Shown: one piece after another, positions 1 to 5,999 of the stretch | How the letters are laid out: the number at the start of each line of letters is the position of its first letter | Numbering within the stretch: position 1 is the stretch's first letter | Assembly: GCA_023392475.1 (NCBI GenBank) | Contig: JAEVZA010000292.1 | Span: forward strand, 1 to 5,999 | Source: Actinomycetes bacterium | Lineage (GTDB): Bacteria; Actinomycetota; Acidimicrobiia; Acidimicrobiales; Microtrichaceae | Reading direction: 5' to 3' | Length of the DNA: 5,999 nucleotides | The notes under the pieces: generated by a model | The model's input: only the letters and a program-made list of their open reading frames with translations | Database searches by the model: none | Told to the model about the DNA's origin: nothing | Program-made: the position numbers and the translations under genes

Positions 1-1274
1 CCGGCGCGGCCGACGTCGACGACCGCGGCGAGCAGCGCGCCCACGCGTGCCGCGTCGTGGGGAGCGGCGAGCGCGGCGTCGACGGCGCCCCGGAGCTGAG
101 CCCCCACGTCGACGGCGTCGGGCGCCAGGCCCAGCGCCTCGGCCTTCCGGCCGACCTTCTGCGCGCGTGTGAGGGCCGGCAGCGCCGCCGGGATGCCGTC
201 GAAGGCCGATGCCCGCCCGTGCTCGTCGCGCTTCGCGGCCTCCCACGCCGCCACGGCCCCGGCCACCCCCGCGTCGCCCGGCCGACCGCCCGACACCTCC
301 AGGAGGTGGTCGTTGCGGCGCACGAGCTTGTCGTGGATCCCCCGCGCCACGTCGGCGAGCGTGAACCACCCCGCCTCGGCGCCGATCGCGGAGTGGAACA
401 CGACCTGGTACAGCAGGTCGCCGAGCTCGCTGCACAGCTCGTCGGCGCCCTCCCCGGTGTCGGGGTCGTAGGCGTCGATCGCCTCCAGCACCTCGTACGA
501 CTCCTCGAGCAGGAACCGCTTCAGCGAGTCGTGGGTCTGCTCGGCCTTCCACGGATCGGACACCCGCAGCCCGCGCATGAGCTCGTCGAACCGCGCGACC
601 TCGGCGGCTACCGGGTCCCCGAGCCGGGGGATCCAGAGCGACGTGAGGTGGTCGGGCTCGACGGCGCGGTCGAGGTCCTCCCACGGCAGCTCGACGATGC
701 GCTCGTCGGGCAGGCCGAGGCGCTGCAGCAGCACGACCGGCTCGTCGGGCGGGTCCTCCACGGCGAGCTTCACATCGGAGAGCACGAACCTCGAGTCGCA
801 CTGGCCCACGAGCAGCGGCCCACGCTCCCCCGCGGCCTCGACCCCGAAGCGGTGCCCGTCGACGAGGCGCACGCCGAGCTCGACCGGGTCCACGCCGAGC
901 CGCGTCCACGTGAGGTCGAGGAAGGACAGCGCGGGGTGGCAGGTGGTGCGCACGCGCCCGTCGGCGAGCAGCAGCTCGACCGTGCGCTCCGCCACCTGCG
1001 GCGAGCCGGGCACGGCGTACAGCACCTCGCCGTGCTCGTCGGCCGCGGCGACGAGGTCGTCGACGATCCCGCCGTACACCTCGTCCATCGTGCCGGCCGA
1101 CTCGTACCGGGCGTCGAAGCTGGGCGACCCGTCGGGCAGCACGGTCGCCGCCGGGTGGCGCGTGGTGCGGAGGTAGCGGTGCCCGATGCGGGCGATCAGG
1201 TCGAGCGTGCCGCTCGTGACGAGGTCCGCGCCGCCGGGCCCCAGCCCGACCACGTGCACGACGGGGCGGTCCAC
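1..1274 (-). CDS. mazG: MazG-family NTP pyrophosphohydrolase with N-terminal tetrapyrrole methylase-like domain (partial, 3' end off window)
   Basis: MazG enzymes hydrolyse nucleoside triphosphates to monophosphate and pyrophosphate in the cytoplasm, clearing surplus or aberrant nucleotides. I translated the reverse complement from GTG 1274; the frame is open to the window edge, giving 424 residues with the end missing. Residues 1-225 resemble the SAM-dependent tetrapyrrole methylase fold: VVGLGPGG (8-15), YAVPGSP (86-92) and CHPALSFLD (112-120). The MazG part starts near 230: PWKAEQTH (241-248), EESYE (257-261) and ELGD (283-286). Together these give the EExxE...ExxD magnesium-binding signature of all-alpha NTP pyrophosphatases. 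WEAAK (344-348) and LPALTRAQK (365-373) are also family-like. Residues 386-424 look like a second MazG repeat without its acidic residues. The usual RRHPHVF is RRNDHLL here (319-325). The fusion matches Bacillus YabN; the methylase domain's substrate is unknown. GTG 1274 is the first in-frame start after the lipoprotein stop, 11 nt away, with no clear Shine-Dalgarno sequence. The family is secure; the exact start is less so. Confidence 0.93.
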   Translation of the reverse strand, partial: MDRPVVHVVGLGPGGADLVTSGTLDLIARIGHRYLRTTRHPAATVLPDGSPSFDARYESAGTMDEVYGGIVDDLVAAADEHGEVLYAVPGSPQVAERTVELLLADGRVRTTCHPALSFLDLTWTRLGVDPVELGVRLVDGHRFGVEAAGERGPLLVGQCDSRFVLSDVKLAVEDPPDEPVVLLQRLGLPDERIVELPWEDLDRAVEPDHLTSLWIPRLGDPVAAEVARFDELMRGLRVSDPWKAEQTHDSLKRFLLEESYEVLEAIDAYDPDTGEGADELCSELGDLLYQVVFHSAIGAEAGWFTLADVARGIHDKLVRRNDHLLEVSGGRPGDAGVAGAVAAWEAAKRDEHGRASAFDGIPAALPALTRAQKVGRKAEALGLAPDAVDVGAQLRGAVDAALAAPHDAARVGALLAAVVDVGRA

Positions 1275-1285
1275 GGCGCGGCCGA

Positions 1286-2305
1286 TCAGGGGCTGGTCTG
1301 CTGGGCGCCGGTGGCGACCGGCGTGAAGAGCGGCACGGACGGCGGCAGCACGTCCAGGCCCGACGAGCCCGACACGACGCCGCTGCCGTAGCGCGGGTTC
1401 ACCCACACGCCCTGCTGGAGCACGAGCGCCGTCCAGATCTGCGCGGCGGCCTGCTGCTGCGCCGCCTGGGTCAGCGCCGACATCACGGCGTCGAGCTGGT
1501 CGCCGGCCTGGCCGAACGCGGTGTGGCGGCGGGACTGGACCTCGAAGGCGTAGGCGGTGCCGACACCGCCGAGCGAGACGGGACCACGGGCACGGTGCAG
1601 CGGGGCCCGCTCGATCTCGACGCGCAGGTCGCTCGGGATCGAGCCGGCCGGCACGCAGCCCGTCTTGGGATCGATGACCTGCTGCGCGCCCTTCACGGCC
1701 TTGACGAGGCCGCCGATCGACGTGCCGCGGTCGATCGCCCGGCGCACGGCCCGGGCGTTCGCGGAGGTGTCCTTGACGGCGACGATCGTGACGCAGACCT
1801 GGTCCCACTGGCCCGGGATTCCGTCGTAGACGAAGCGGCGGTCCGCGGCCGAGGTCGCGTCCAGCTTGCCGAGCCGCTGCTCCAGCACCTGCCGGGCGGC
1901 GAGGTACTCGGCGAGCCGCTCCAGGTGGGCCTTGCGCATCTGGGCGAACTGGCCCTGGAGCTGCTCGAGGGCCTGGCTCGTGTCCGCGTCGGACACCTTC
2001 AGCCCGAGGCGGTCCACCTCGTGCAGGAGCGCCGTCCGCTGGATCTCGAAGGCGAGCACCTGCCGGGCGGCGGGACCGCCGATGACGCCCGACGGCGTCG
2101 GCACGCCGGCGATCTGGAGGGCACCCGTGTACTGCGTGTCCGCGGCGAGCTCGTCGATCGTGCTGGTCGTGATCGAGGTGCCGCCCACGACGGCCGCGGA
2201 GTCGTCGGCGGCCACCCCGCACCCCGACGCGACGAGGACGAGGGCGGCGCAGAGCACGACGGCCGTGGCCGCGGCGATCCGACCGGAGGGGAGCGTTCGA
2301 CGCAT
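1286..2305 (-). CDS. Predicted lipoprotein with SurA/PrsA-like (degenerate parvulin) architecture
   Basis: This is a predicted membrane-anchored, extracytoplasmic protein of 339 aa, likely a folding chaperone or peptidyl-prolyl isomerase relative. It begins with a lipoprotein signal: basic MRRTLPSGR, a hydrophobic run at 11-25 and lipobox ASGC with the acceptor cysteine at 29. Residues 34-57 (DDSAAVVGGTSITTSTIDEL onward) resemble the start of SurA N-terminal domains. A helical stretch with charged and Gln-rich segments covers about 77-147. Residues 168-258 align loosely with a parvulin domain, but where family members usually have a histidine (SHILV-like) this has CVTIVAV (171-177), so isomerase activity is doubtful. 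Cysteines 171 and 217 could pair. The segment VWVNPRYGSG (300-309) matches the C-terminal signature I associate with actinobacterial SurA/PrsA-like lipoproteins. ATG 2305 was chosen because it gives a normal signal peptide; ATG 2383, overlapping the mfd stop as ATGA, would add 26 residues ahead of it. The gene lies between mfd and mazG on the same strand. Confidence 0.82.
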   Translation of the reverse strand: MRRTLPSGRIAAATAVVLCAALVLVASGCGVAADDSAAVVGGTSITTSTIDELAADTQYTGALQIAGVPTPSGVIGGPAARQVLAFEIQRTALLHEVDRLGLKVSDADTSQALEQLQGQFAQMRKAHLERLAEYLAARQVLEQRLGKLDATSAADRRFVYDGIPGQWDQVCVTIVAVKDTSANARAVRRAIDRGTSIGGLVKAVKGAQQVIDPKTGCVPAGSIPSDLRVEIERAPLHRARGPVSLGGVGTAYAFEVQSRRHTAFGQAGDQLDAVMSALTQAAQQQAAAQIWTALVLQQGVWVNPRYGSGVVSGSSGLDVLPPSVPLFTPVATGAQQTSP

Positions 2306-2313
2306 GGCCGCGG

Positions 2314-2319
2314 ATGCTA
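2314..2319 (-). promoter_or_regulatory. Possible -10 box (TAGCAT) just upstream of the lipoprotein start
   Basis: In the 74-nt gap after mfd, the minus strand carries TAGCAT followed by 8 nt (CCGCGGCC) and then ATG 2305. The hexamer fits TANNNT, and the spacing would place a transcription start at or next to the A of the ATG, as in leaderless actinobacterial genes. It is one of the few A/T-containing patches in a GC-rich gap. No clear -35 element or Shine-Dalgarno sequence is seen; GGGGA lies 14 nt upstream of the ATG. If real, it gives the lipoprotein and mazG a promoter separate from mfd and supports the 2305 start. Confidence 0.28.
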
Positions 2320-2379
2320 TCCCCGGGTCCGCCGGGAACCCGAAGTGGGGACCGGACGACGAGTCGCCGGCGCGGACGG

Positions 2380-5300
2380 TCATCCCGCGGCGGCCGGCTC
2401 GGGCTCGGGCAGGAGCTGGCGCAGGGCCTCGACGAGGTCGGCGGCGACCTGCGGCCCCGCCTTCACCGGGAGCTGCAGCTGACCGACCTCCTCCTTGTAG
2501 ACCGCGCCCTTGTACAGGCGGGCCAGGCGCATCTGCTTGGACTGCGGCAGCACGATCGGCGAGATGCGGGCCACCGAACCGGGTCCGGACAGCGCCGAGC
2601 CCTTGGTCACGGTGACCTCCTCGACGCCGGTGCGCACGCACTCGGCGCGCAGCCGGGCCACCTCGAGCAGGTTGGCCGCCGGCTCCGGCACCGGCCCGAA
2701 CCGGTCGGCCCACTCCTCCGCGACGTCCTCGACGTCGGACACCGACGTGACCGCGGCGAGTCGGCGGTAGGCGTCGAGGCGGAGGTCGTCGCGCTCGACG
2801 TAGTCGGGCGGGAGGTGCGCGGCCAGGGGGAGCTCGAGCTTGACCTCGGTCGGCTCCTCGCAGGCCTCGCCGTTCAGCTCGGCGATCGCCTCGTTGACCA
2901 TCTGGCAGTAGAGGTCGTAGCCGACCGCGGCGACGTGACCGGTCTGCCCGGTGCCCAGCAGGTTGCCGGCGCCGCGGATCTCGAGGTCCCGCATGGCGAT
3001 GCGGAAACCCGAGCCGAGCTCCGTCGTCTCGCCGATCGTCTTCAGCCGCTCGTAGGCCTCCTCCGACAGCTGCCGGTCGGGCGGGAAGAAGAGGTAGGCG
3101 TAGGCACGTTGCCCGGCGCGGCCGACGCGGCCGCGCAACTGGTGGAGCTGCCCGAGGCCCAGCAGGTCCGAGCGCTCGACGACGAGCGTGTTCACCGTCG
3201 GCATGTCGATGCCCGACTCGATGATCGTCGTGCACACCAGCACGTCGAACTCGTTCTCCCAGAAGTCGAGCACCACGCGCTCGAGCGTCCCCTCGTCCAT
3301 CTGGCCGTGGGCGACGGCGACGCGGGCCTCGGGGACGAGCTCCTTGATGCGGGCCGCCCGCTCCTCGATGTCACGCACGCGGTTGTGCACGTAGAAGACC
3401 TGGCCCTCGCGCAGCAACTCGCGGCGGATCGACTCGGCCACGGCCCGCTCGTCGTACTCGCCGACGTACGTGAGGATCGGCTGGCGCGCCGCGGGCGGCG
3501 TGTTCAGCAGCGAGAGGTCGCGGATCCCGGTGAGGCTCATCTCGAGCGTCCGCGGGATCGGCGTGGCGGTGAGCGTCAGGACGTCGACGTCGGCCTTGAA
3601 CTGCTTGATCGCCTCCTTGTGGCTCACGCCGAAGCGCTGCTCCTCGTCGACCACGAGCAGCCCGAGCTTCTTGAACGTCACGTCGCCCGACAGCAGCCGG
3701 TGCGTGCCGATCACGACGTCGACCGCCCCGGTGGCCAACCCCTCGACCACCTCGCGCGCCTGGGCGTTCGTGAGGAAGCGCGACAGCACCTCCACCCGCA
3801 CCGGGTAGCCGGCGAACCGGTCGGCGAAGGTCTGGAAGTGCTGCTGCGCGAGCAGGGTCGTGGGCACGAGCACCGCGGCCTGGAAGCCGTCCTGGACGGC
3901 CTTGAACACGGCGCGCACCGCCACCTCGGTCTTGCCGAAGCCGACGTCGCCGCACACCAGGCGGTCCATGGGGATGCCGGTCTCCATGTCCGCCTTCACG
4001 TCCTGGATGGCGGTGAGCTGGTCGGTCGTCTCCTGGAAGGGGAAGGCCGCCTCCATCTCGCGCTGCCACGGCGTGTCGATCGCGAACGCGTGGCCCGGCG
4101 CCGCGCGGCGCGTCTGGTAGAGCACCACGAGCTCCTGCGCGATCTCCGCGACCGCGGAGCGGACCTTCGCCTTCGTGCGGGCGAAGTCGGCGCCGCCCAT
4201 CCGGTTGAGCGACGGCGACTCGCCGCCGGAGTACAGCCGGATGGTGTCGATCTGGTCCGACGGGACGTAGAGCTTGTCGTCGCCCCGGTACTCGAGGAGC
4301 AGGTAGTCGCGGGCGGCCCCGCCCATCGACCGCTCGACCATCCCGGCGAAGCGGGCCACGCCGTGGTGCTGGTGCACCACGTAGTCGCCGACCTTCAGGT
4401 CCTCGAAGAAGCGCTGGGCGTCCCGCCGCGGGGCGCGGGCCGGTCGGTGCGTTCGGCGGCGTCCGGTGAGGTCGGCCTCCGCCAGCAGCGCGACCTGCAC
4501 GCCGGGCAGCACGCAGCCGCGGTCGAGCGGCGCGACGACGATCGCGCCACCCGGTGCGAGCAGCCGGGCCGGGTCGGGCACCTCGCCGGGGGAGGTGGCG
4601 AGGATCGGGAACGACAGGCCGTGCTCGTCCAGCAGCTTGTCCAGCCGACCGGCCGAGCCCGCGCCGTCGGCGCAGACGACGACCCGGTAGCCGTCGCCGA
4701 CCAGCTGGCGGAGCTGCGAGAGCAGCGCGTCGGCCTCGCCCACCGCCGGCGGCCAGCCGGAGGCGGCGACGGCCGGCGTGTCGGGCGAGTCGGGCACCGA
4801 CGCCACGGACCACGTGGCCGCGCCGGTGTGGGTGAGGAGCCGGTCGAAGGGGACGTGCAGGCGCGGCAGGTCGTGGTCGTCGTCGAGGCCCCACGTGCGG
4901 GCGAGGGTGGCGCCGAGGTCGACCTCCTCGGCCAGCACGTCGGCGGCGCGGTCCCGCAGCCGGCGCGGCTCGAACAGCAGCACCTGGCCGTCGTCGGGCA
5001 GCAGGTCGGCGAGCACGTGGCCGCCGCCGTCCTCGCCGGCGTCGTCCACCCGTCCGACGAGCCAGGGCAGCCACGCCTCCATCCCCTCGAACACCTCGCC
5101 GTCGGCGAGGCGCTGCCACTGCTCGCGACCCCACGGGTCGGTGCGGAGCAGGCGCTCGGCGCGCTCGCGCACCGCGTCGGTCGGCAGCAGCTCGCGGGCC
5201 GGGAAGAGCTCGACCCGATCGACCTCGTCGGTGGTGCGCTGGTCCGCCACCGAGAACTCGGCCAGCCGGTCCACCTCGTCGCCCCAGAGGTCGATGCGCA

Positions 5301-5895
5301 CCGGGTGGTCCGCCGTCGAGGGGAACACGTCCACGATCGAGCCGCGCACGGCGACCTCGCCGCGGTGCTCGACCTGGTACTCACGCCGGTAGCCGCTGAG
5401 CACGAGCCGCTCGACGAGCTCGTGGAGGTCCACCCGGTCTCCGGCGCCGACGGTGACCGGCTCGACGTCCTCGACGTGCGGGCCGAGGCGCTGCACGAGC
5501 GCCCGGGCCGGGGCGACCACGACCGTCAGCGTGGGATCGGCCGTGCGGAGGCGCCACAGCACCCGGAGCCGCCGGCCCATCGTCTCGATCGACGGGCTGA
5601 CCCGCTCGAACGGCAGCGTCTCCCACGCCGGGAACAGCTCCACGGAGCCCGTCGGCAGGAACACCTCGAGGTCGGTGGCGAGGTGCTCGGCGTCGGACGC
5701 GGTCGGCACCGCGCAGAGGACGGGGCGGCGCCTCGACAGCTCGGTGAGCGCCGCGATCGACGGGGCGCGGGCCACGTCGGGCACGACCACGACGGCGTCT
5801 CGGCGGCCCAGGGCCCCGACGAGGCCGGGCTCGTCCCTGAGCGCGCCGAGGAGCGCGCCGAGCGGCGGCGAGGGGGATCCGGCGGGCGACGACAT
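2380..5895 (-). CDS. mfd: Transcription-repair coupling factor Mfd
   Basis: Mfd is a DNA translocase that recognises RNA polymerase stalled at lesions, pushes it off using ATP and recruits UvrA for transcription-coupled nucleotide excision repair. The 1171-aa product is full length for the family. Residues 1-330 are the UvrB-like module, with FPAWETLPFERVSP (88-101) and the UvrA-binding region including GYRREYQVEHRGE (168-180) and VRGSIVDVFP (183-192). About 340-465 is the variable D3 region. The RNA polymerase interaction domain spans about 500-570: DYVVHQHHGVARFAGM (504-519) and YRGDDKLYVP (536-545). The translocase motifs are all present: Walker A GDVGFGKTE (649-657), Ia LVPTTLLAQQH (676-686), II DEEQ (750-753), III TLTATPIPRTL (774-784), V CTTIIESGIDMP (888-899) and VI QLRGRVGR (919-926). 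The TRG segment follows (about 950-985, with DLEIRGAGNLLG), then a C-terminal D7 domain ending in a Pro/Glu/Ala tail. ATG 5895 gives a normal N-terminus; no well-spaced Shine-Dalgarno sequence precedes it. The TGA at 2382-2380 overlaps a possible downstream ATG. Confidence 0.98.
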   Translation of the reverse strand: MSSPAGSPSPPLGALLGALRDEPGLVGALGRRDAVVVVPDVARAPSIAALTELSRRRPVLCAVPTASDAEHLATDLEVFLPTGSVELFPAWETLPFERVSPSIETMGRRLRVLWRLRTADPTLTVVVAPARALVQRLGPHVEDVEPVTVGAGDRVDLHELVERLVLSGYRREYQVEHRGEVAVRGSIVDVFPSTADHPVRIDLWGDEVDRLAEFSVADQRTTDEVDRVELFPARELLPTDAVRERAERLLRTDPWGREQWQRLADGEVFEGMEAWLPWLVGRVDDAGEDGGGHVLADLLPDDGQVLLFEPRRLRDRAADVLAEEVDLGATLARTWGLDDDHDLPRLHVPFDRLLTHTGAATWSVASVPDSPDTPAVAASGWPPAVGEADALLSQLRQLVGDGYRVVVCADGAGSAGRLDKLLDEHGLSFPILATSPGEVPDPARLLAPGGAIVVAPLDRGCVLPGVQVALLAEADLTGRRRTHRPARAPRRDAQRFFEDLKVGDYVVHQHHGVARFAGMVERSMGGAARDYLLLEYRGDDKLYVPSDQIDTIRLYSGGESPSLNRMGGADFARTKAKVRSAVAEIAQELVVLYQTRRAAPGHAFAIDTPWQREMEAAFPFQETTDQLTAIQDVKADMETGIPMDRLVCGDVGFGKTEVAVRAVFKAVQDGFQAAVLVPTTLLAQQHFQTFADRFAGYPVRVEVLSRFLTNAQAREVVEGLATGAVDVVIGTHRLLSGDVTFKKLGLLVVDEEQRFGVSHKEAIKQFKADVDVLTLTATPIPRTLEMSLTGIRDLSLLNTPPAARQPILTYVGEYDERAVAESIRRELLREGQVFYVHNRVRDIEERAARIKELVPEARVAVAHGQMDEGTLERVVLDFWENEFDVLVCTTIIESGIDMPTVNTLVVERSDLLGLGQLHQLRGRVGRAGQRAYAYLFFPPDRQLSEEAYERLKTIGETTELGSGFRIAMRDLEIRGAGNLLGTGQTGHVAAVGYDLYCQMVNEAIAELNGEACEEPTEVKLELPLAAHLPPDYVERDDLRLDAYRRLAAVTSVSDVEDVAEEWADRFGPVPEPAANLLEVARLRAECVRTGVEEVTVTKGSALSGPGSVARISPIVLPQSKQMRLARLYKGAVYKEEVGQLQLPVKAGPQVAADLVEALRQLLPEPEPAAAG

Positions 5896-5904
5896 GGCCC
5901 TGCG

Positions 5905-5910
5905 AACCTA
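5905..5910 (-). promoter_or_regulatory. Possible -10 box (TAGGTT) upstream of mfd
   Basis: On the minus strand TAGGTT matches the TANNNT pattern of actinobacterial -10 elements and lies 9 nt before the mfd ATG. No convincing -35 hexamer is visible about 17 nt upstream. The purine-rich GGGGGAG just before it is 15 nt from the ATG, too far for a good Shine-Dalgarno sequence, and AGGG (2 nt away) is too close. This arrangement would suit a leaderless or very short-leader transcript. A six-base match with three free positions is weak evidence. Confidence 0.25.
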
Positions 5911-5988
5911 CTCCCCCACCCACCGGCCCGATCCCGCGCCCGGTCGGGTCGTGCTGCCGTCGCTCGCCCGAGATCCTGTGCGTGCGGA

Positions 5989-5999
5989 ACGCTCAGCGT
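5989..5999. repeat. Short inverted repeat at the window edge
   Basis: The plus strand reads ACGCT-C-AGCGT, two perfect 5-base arms around one base, ending exactly at the window edge. It might extend outside, since the preceding base is A and a following T would lengthen it. It could be part of an operator or a hairpin, or chance in GC-rich DNA. Nothing else supports a function. Confidence 0.2.

Larger units (their letters stand above)
5896..5999. other. Upstream region of mfd without a recognisable gene
   Basis: These 104 bases precede mfd and reach the window edge. They are GC-rich and contain the possible TAGGTT box near the mfd start. One minus-strand frame is open from the edge to a TAG at 5910-5908, but the 29 residues are low-complexity (Ser/Gly/Arg/Thr) and match nothing I know, so I do not call a gene end. 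No tRNA, terminator hairpin with a T-run, or known riboswitch is visible. Confidence 0.5.

Noticed and set aside
57..1391. A 444-codon plus-strand open frame opposite mazG
   Set aside because: The translation is low-complexity, rich in Arg, Val, Gly, His and Pro, with no recognisable motif, while the opposite strand encodes clear methylase and MazG motifs. It is an antisense shadow caused by high GC at third codon positions.
1523..2482. A 319-codon plus-strand open frame opposite the lipoprotein gene
   Set aside because: It has no domain or signal, has skewed Arg/Gly/Asp composition, and lies antisense to a frame with a lipobox and SurA-like features.
2384..3235. Upstream extension of the lipoprotein frame into mfd (about 284 extra residues)
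   Set aside because: It overlaps the mfd C-terminal half in another frame, is dominated by Arg, Ala, Gly and Pro, and precedes a normal lipoprotein signal peptide. The real start is 2305 or at most 2383.
3371..5134. A 587-codon minus-strand open frame inside mfd
   Set aside because: It is an Arg/Ala/Gly/Pro-rich out-of-frame reading of mfd, whose own frame carries every expected helicase motif.
4395..5392. Long open frames on both strands opposite or within the mfd N-terminal half
   Set aside because: The translations are Ser/Arg/Thr/Pro-rich without motifs, as expected for alternate frames of GC-rich coding DNA.
5908..5997. Possible 3' end of an upstream minus-strand gene ending at TAG 5910-5908
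   Set aside because: Only 29 low-complexity codons are visible. Another frame is also open, so there is no basis to choose one as coding.
1..5999. Search for CRISPR arrays, insertion sequences, tRNAs, terminators and defence genes
   Set aside because: I saw no repeated spacer pattern, transposase motif, tRNA-like fold or T-run hairpin. Nearly all bases are accounted for by three housekeeping-type genes.

Overview
The window is very GC-rich, with G or C at most third codon positions. It reads almost entirely as one minus-strand gene cluster, transcribed from right to left. Gene content and codon use suggest a high-GC actinobacterium (Actinomycetota). The order mfd, then a secreted SurA/PrsA-like lipoprotein, then mazG is one I recall from actinobacterial chromosomes, where eno often lies nearby. 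A more precise placement, such as Acidimicrobiia, would be a guess.

Right to left the layout is as follows. Positions 5896-5999 are a short upstream region with no recognisable gene. Positions 2380-5895 hold a complete mfd gene for the transcription-repair coupling factor (1171 aa) with all helicase motifs intact. Positions 1286-2305 hold a 339-aa predicted lipoprotein related to SurA/PrsA-type foldases, with a degenerate parvulin-like region. From 1274 leftward runs a mazG-type gene that leaves the window at position 1. It encodes an N-terminal tetrapyrrole-methylase-like domain fused to MazG, the YabN-like architecture. It was found by translating the reverse complement: the frame stays open from the GTG at 1274 to the window edge (424 codons).

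The genes are tightly spaced: 74 nt between mfd and the lipoprotein start (or a 4-nt ATGA overlap if the upstream ATG is used), then 11 nt to mazG. They probably share at least some transcription. Mfd (transcription-coupled repair) and MazG (hydrolysis of surplus or aberrant nucleoside triphosphates) both fit a genome-maintenance theme. The lipoprotein acts outside the membrane and has no obvious functional link.

This is an ordinary housekeeping region. I see no mobile element, CRISPR array, RNA gene or defence system. The most useful observations are: a second MazG repeat that appears to have lost its acidic metal-binding residues while the first keeps them; loss of the usual parvulin histidine in the lipoprotein; and TANNNT boxes 8-9 nt upstream of two start codons that lack good Shine-Dalgarno sequences, which may indicate leaderless transcripts.
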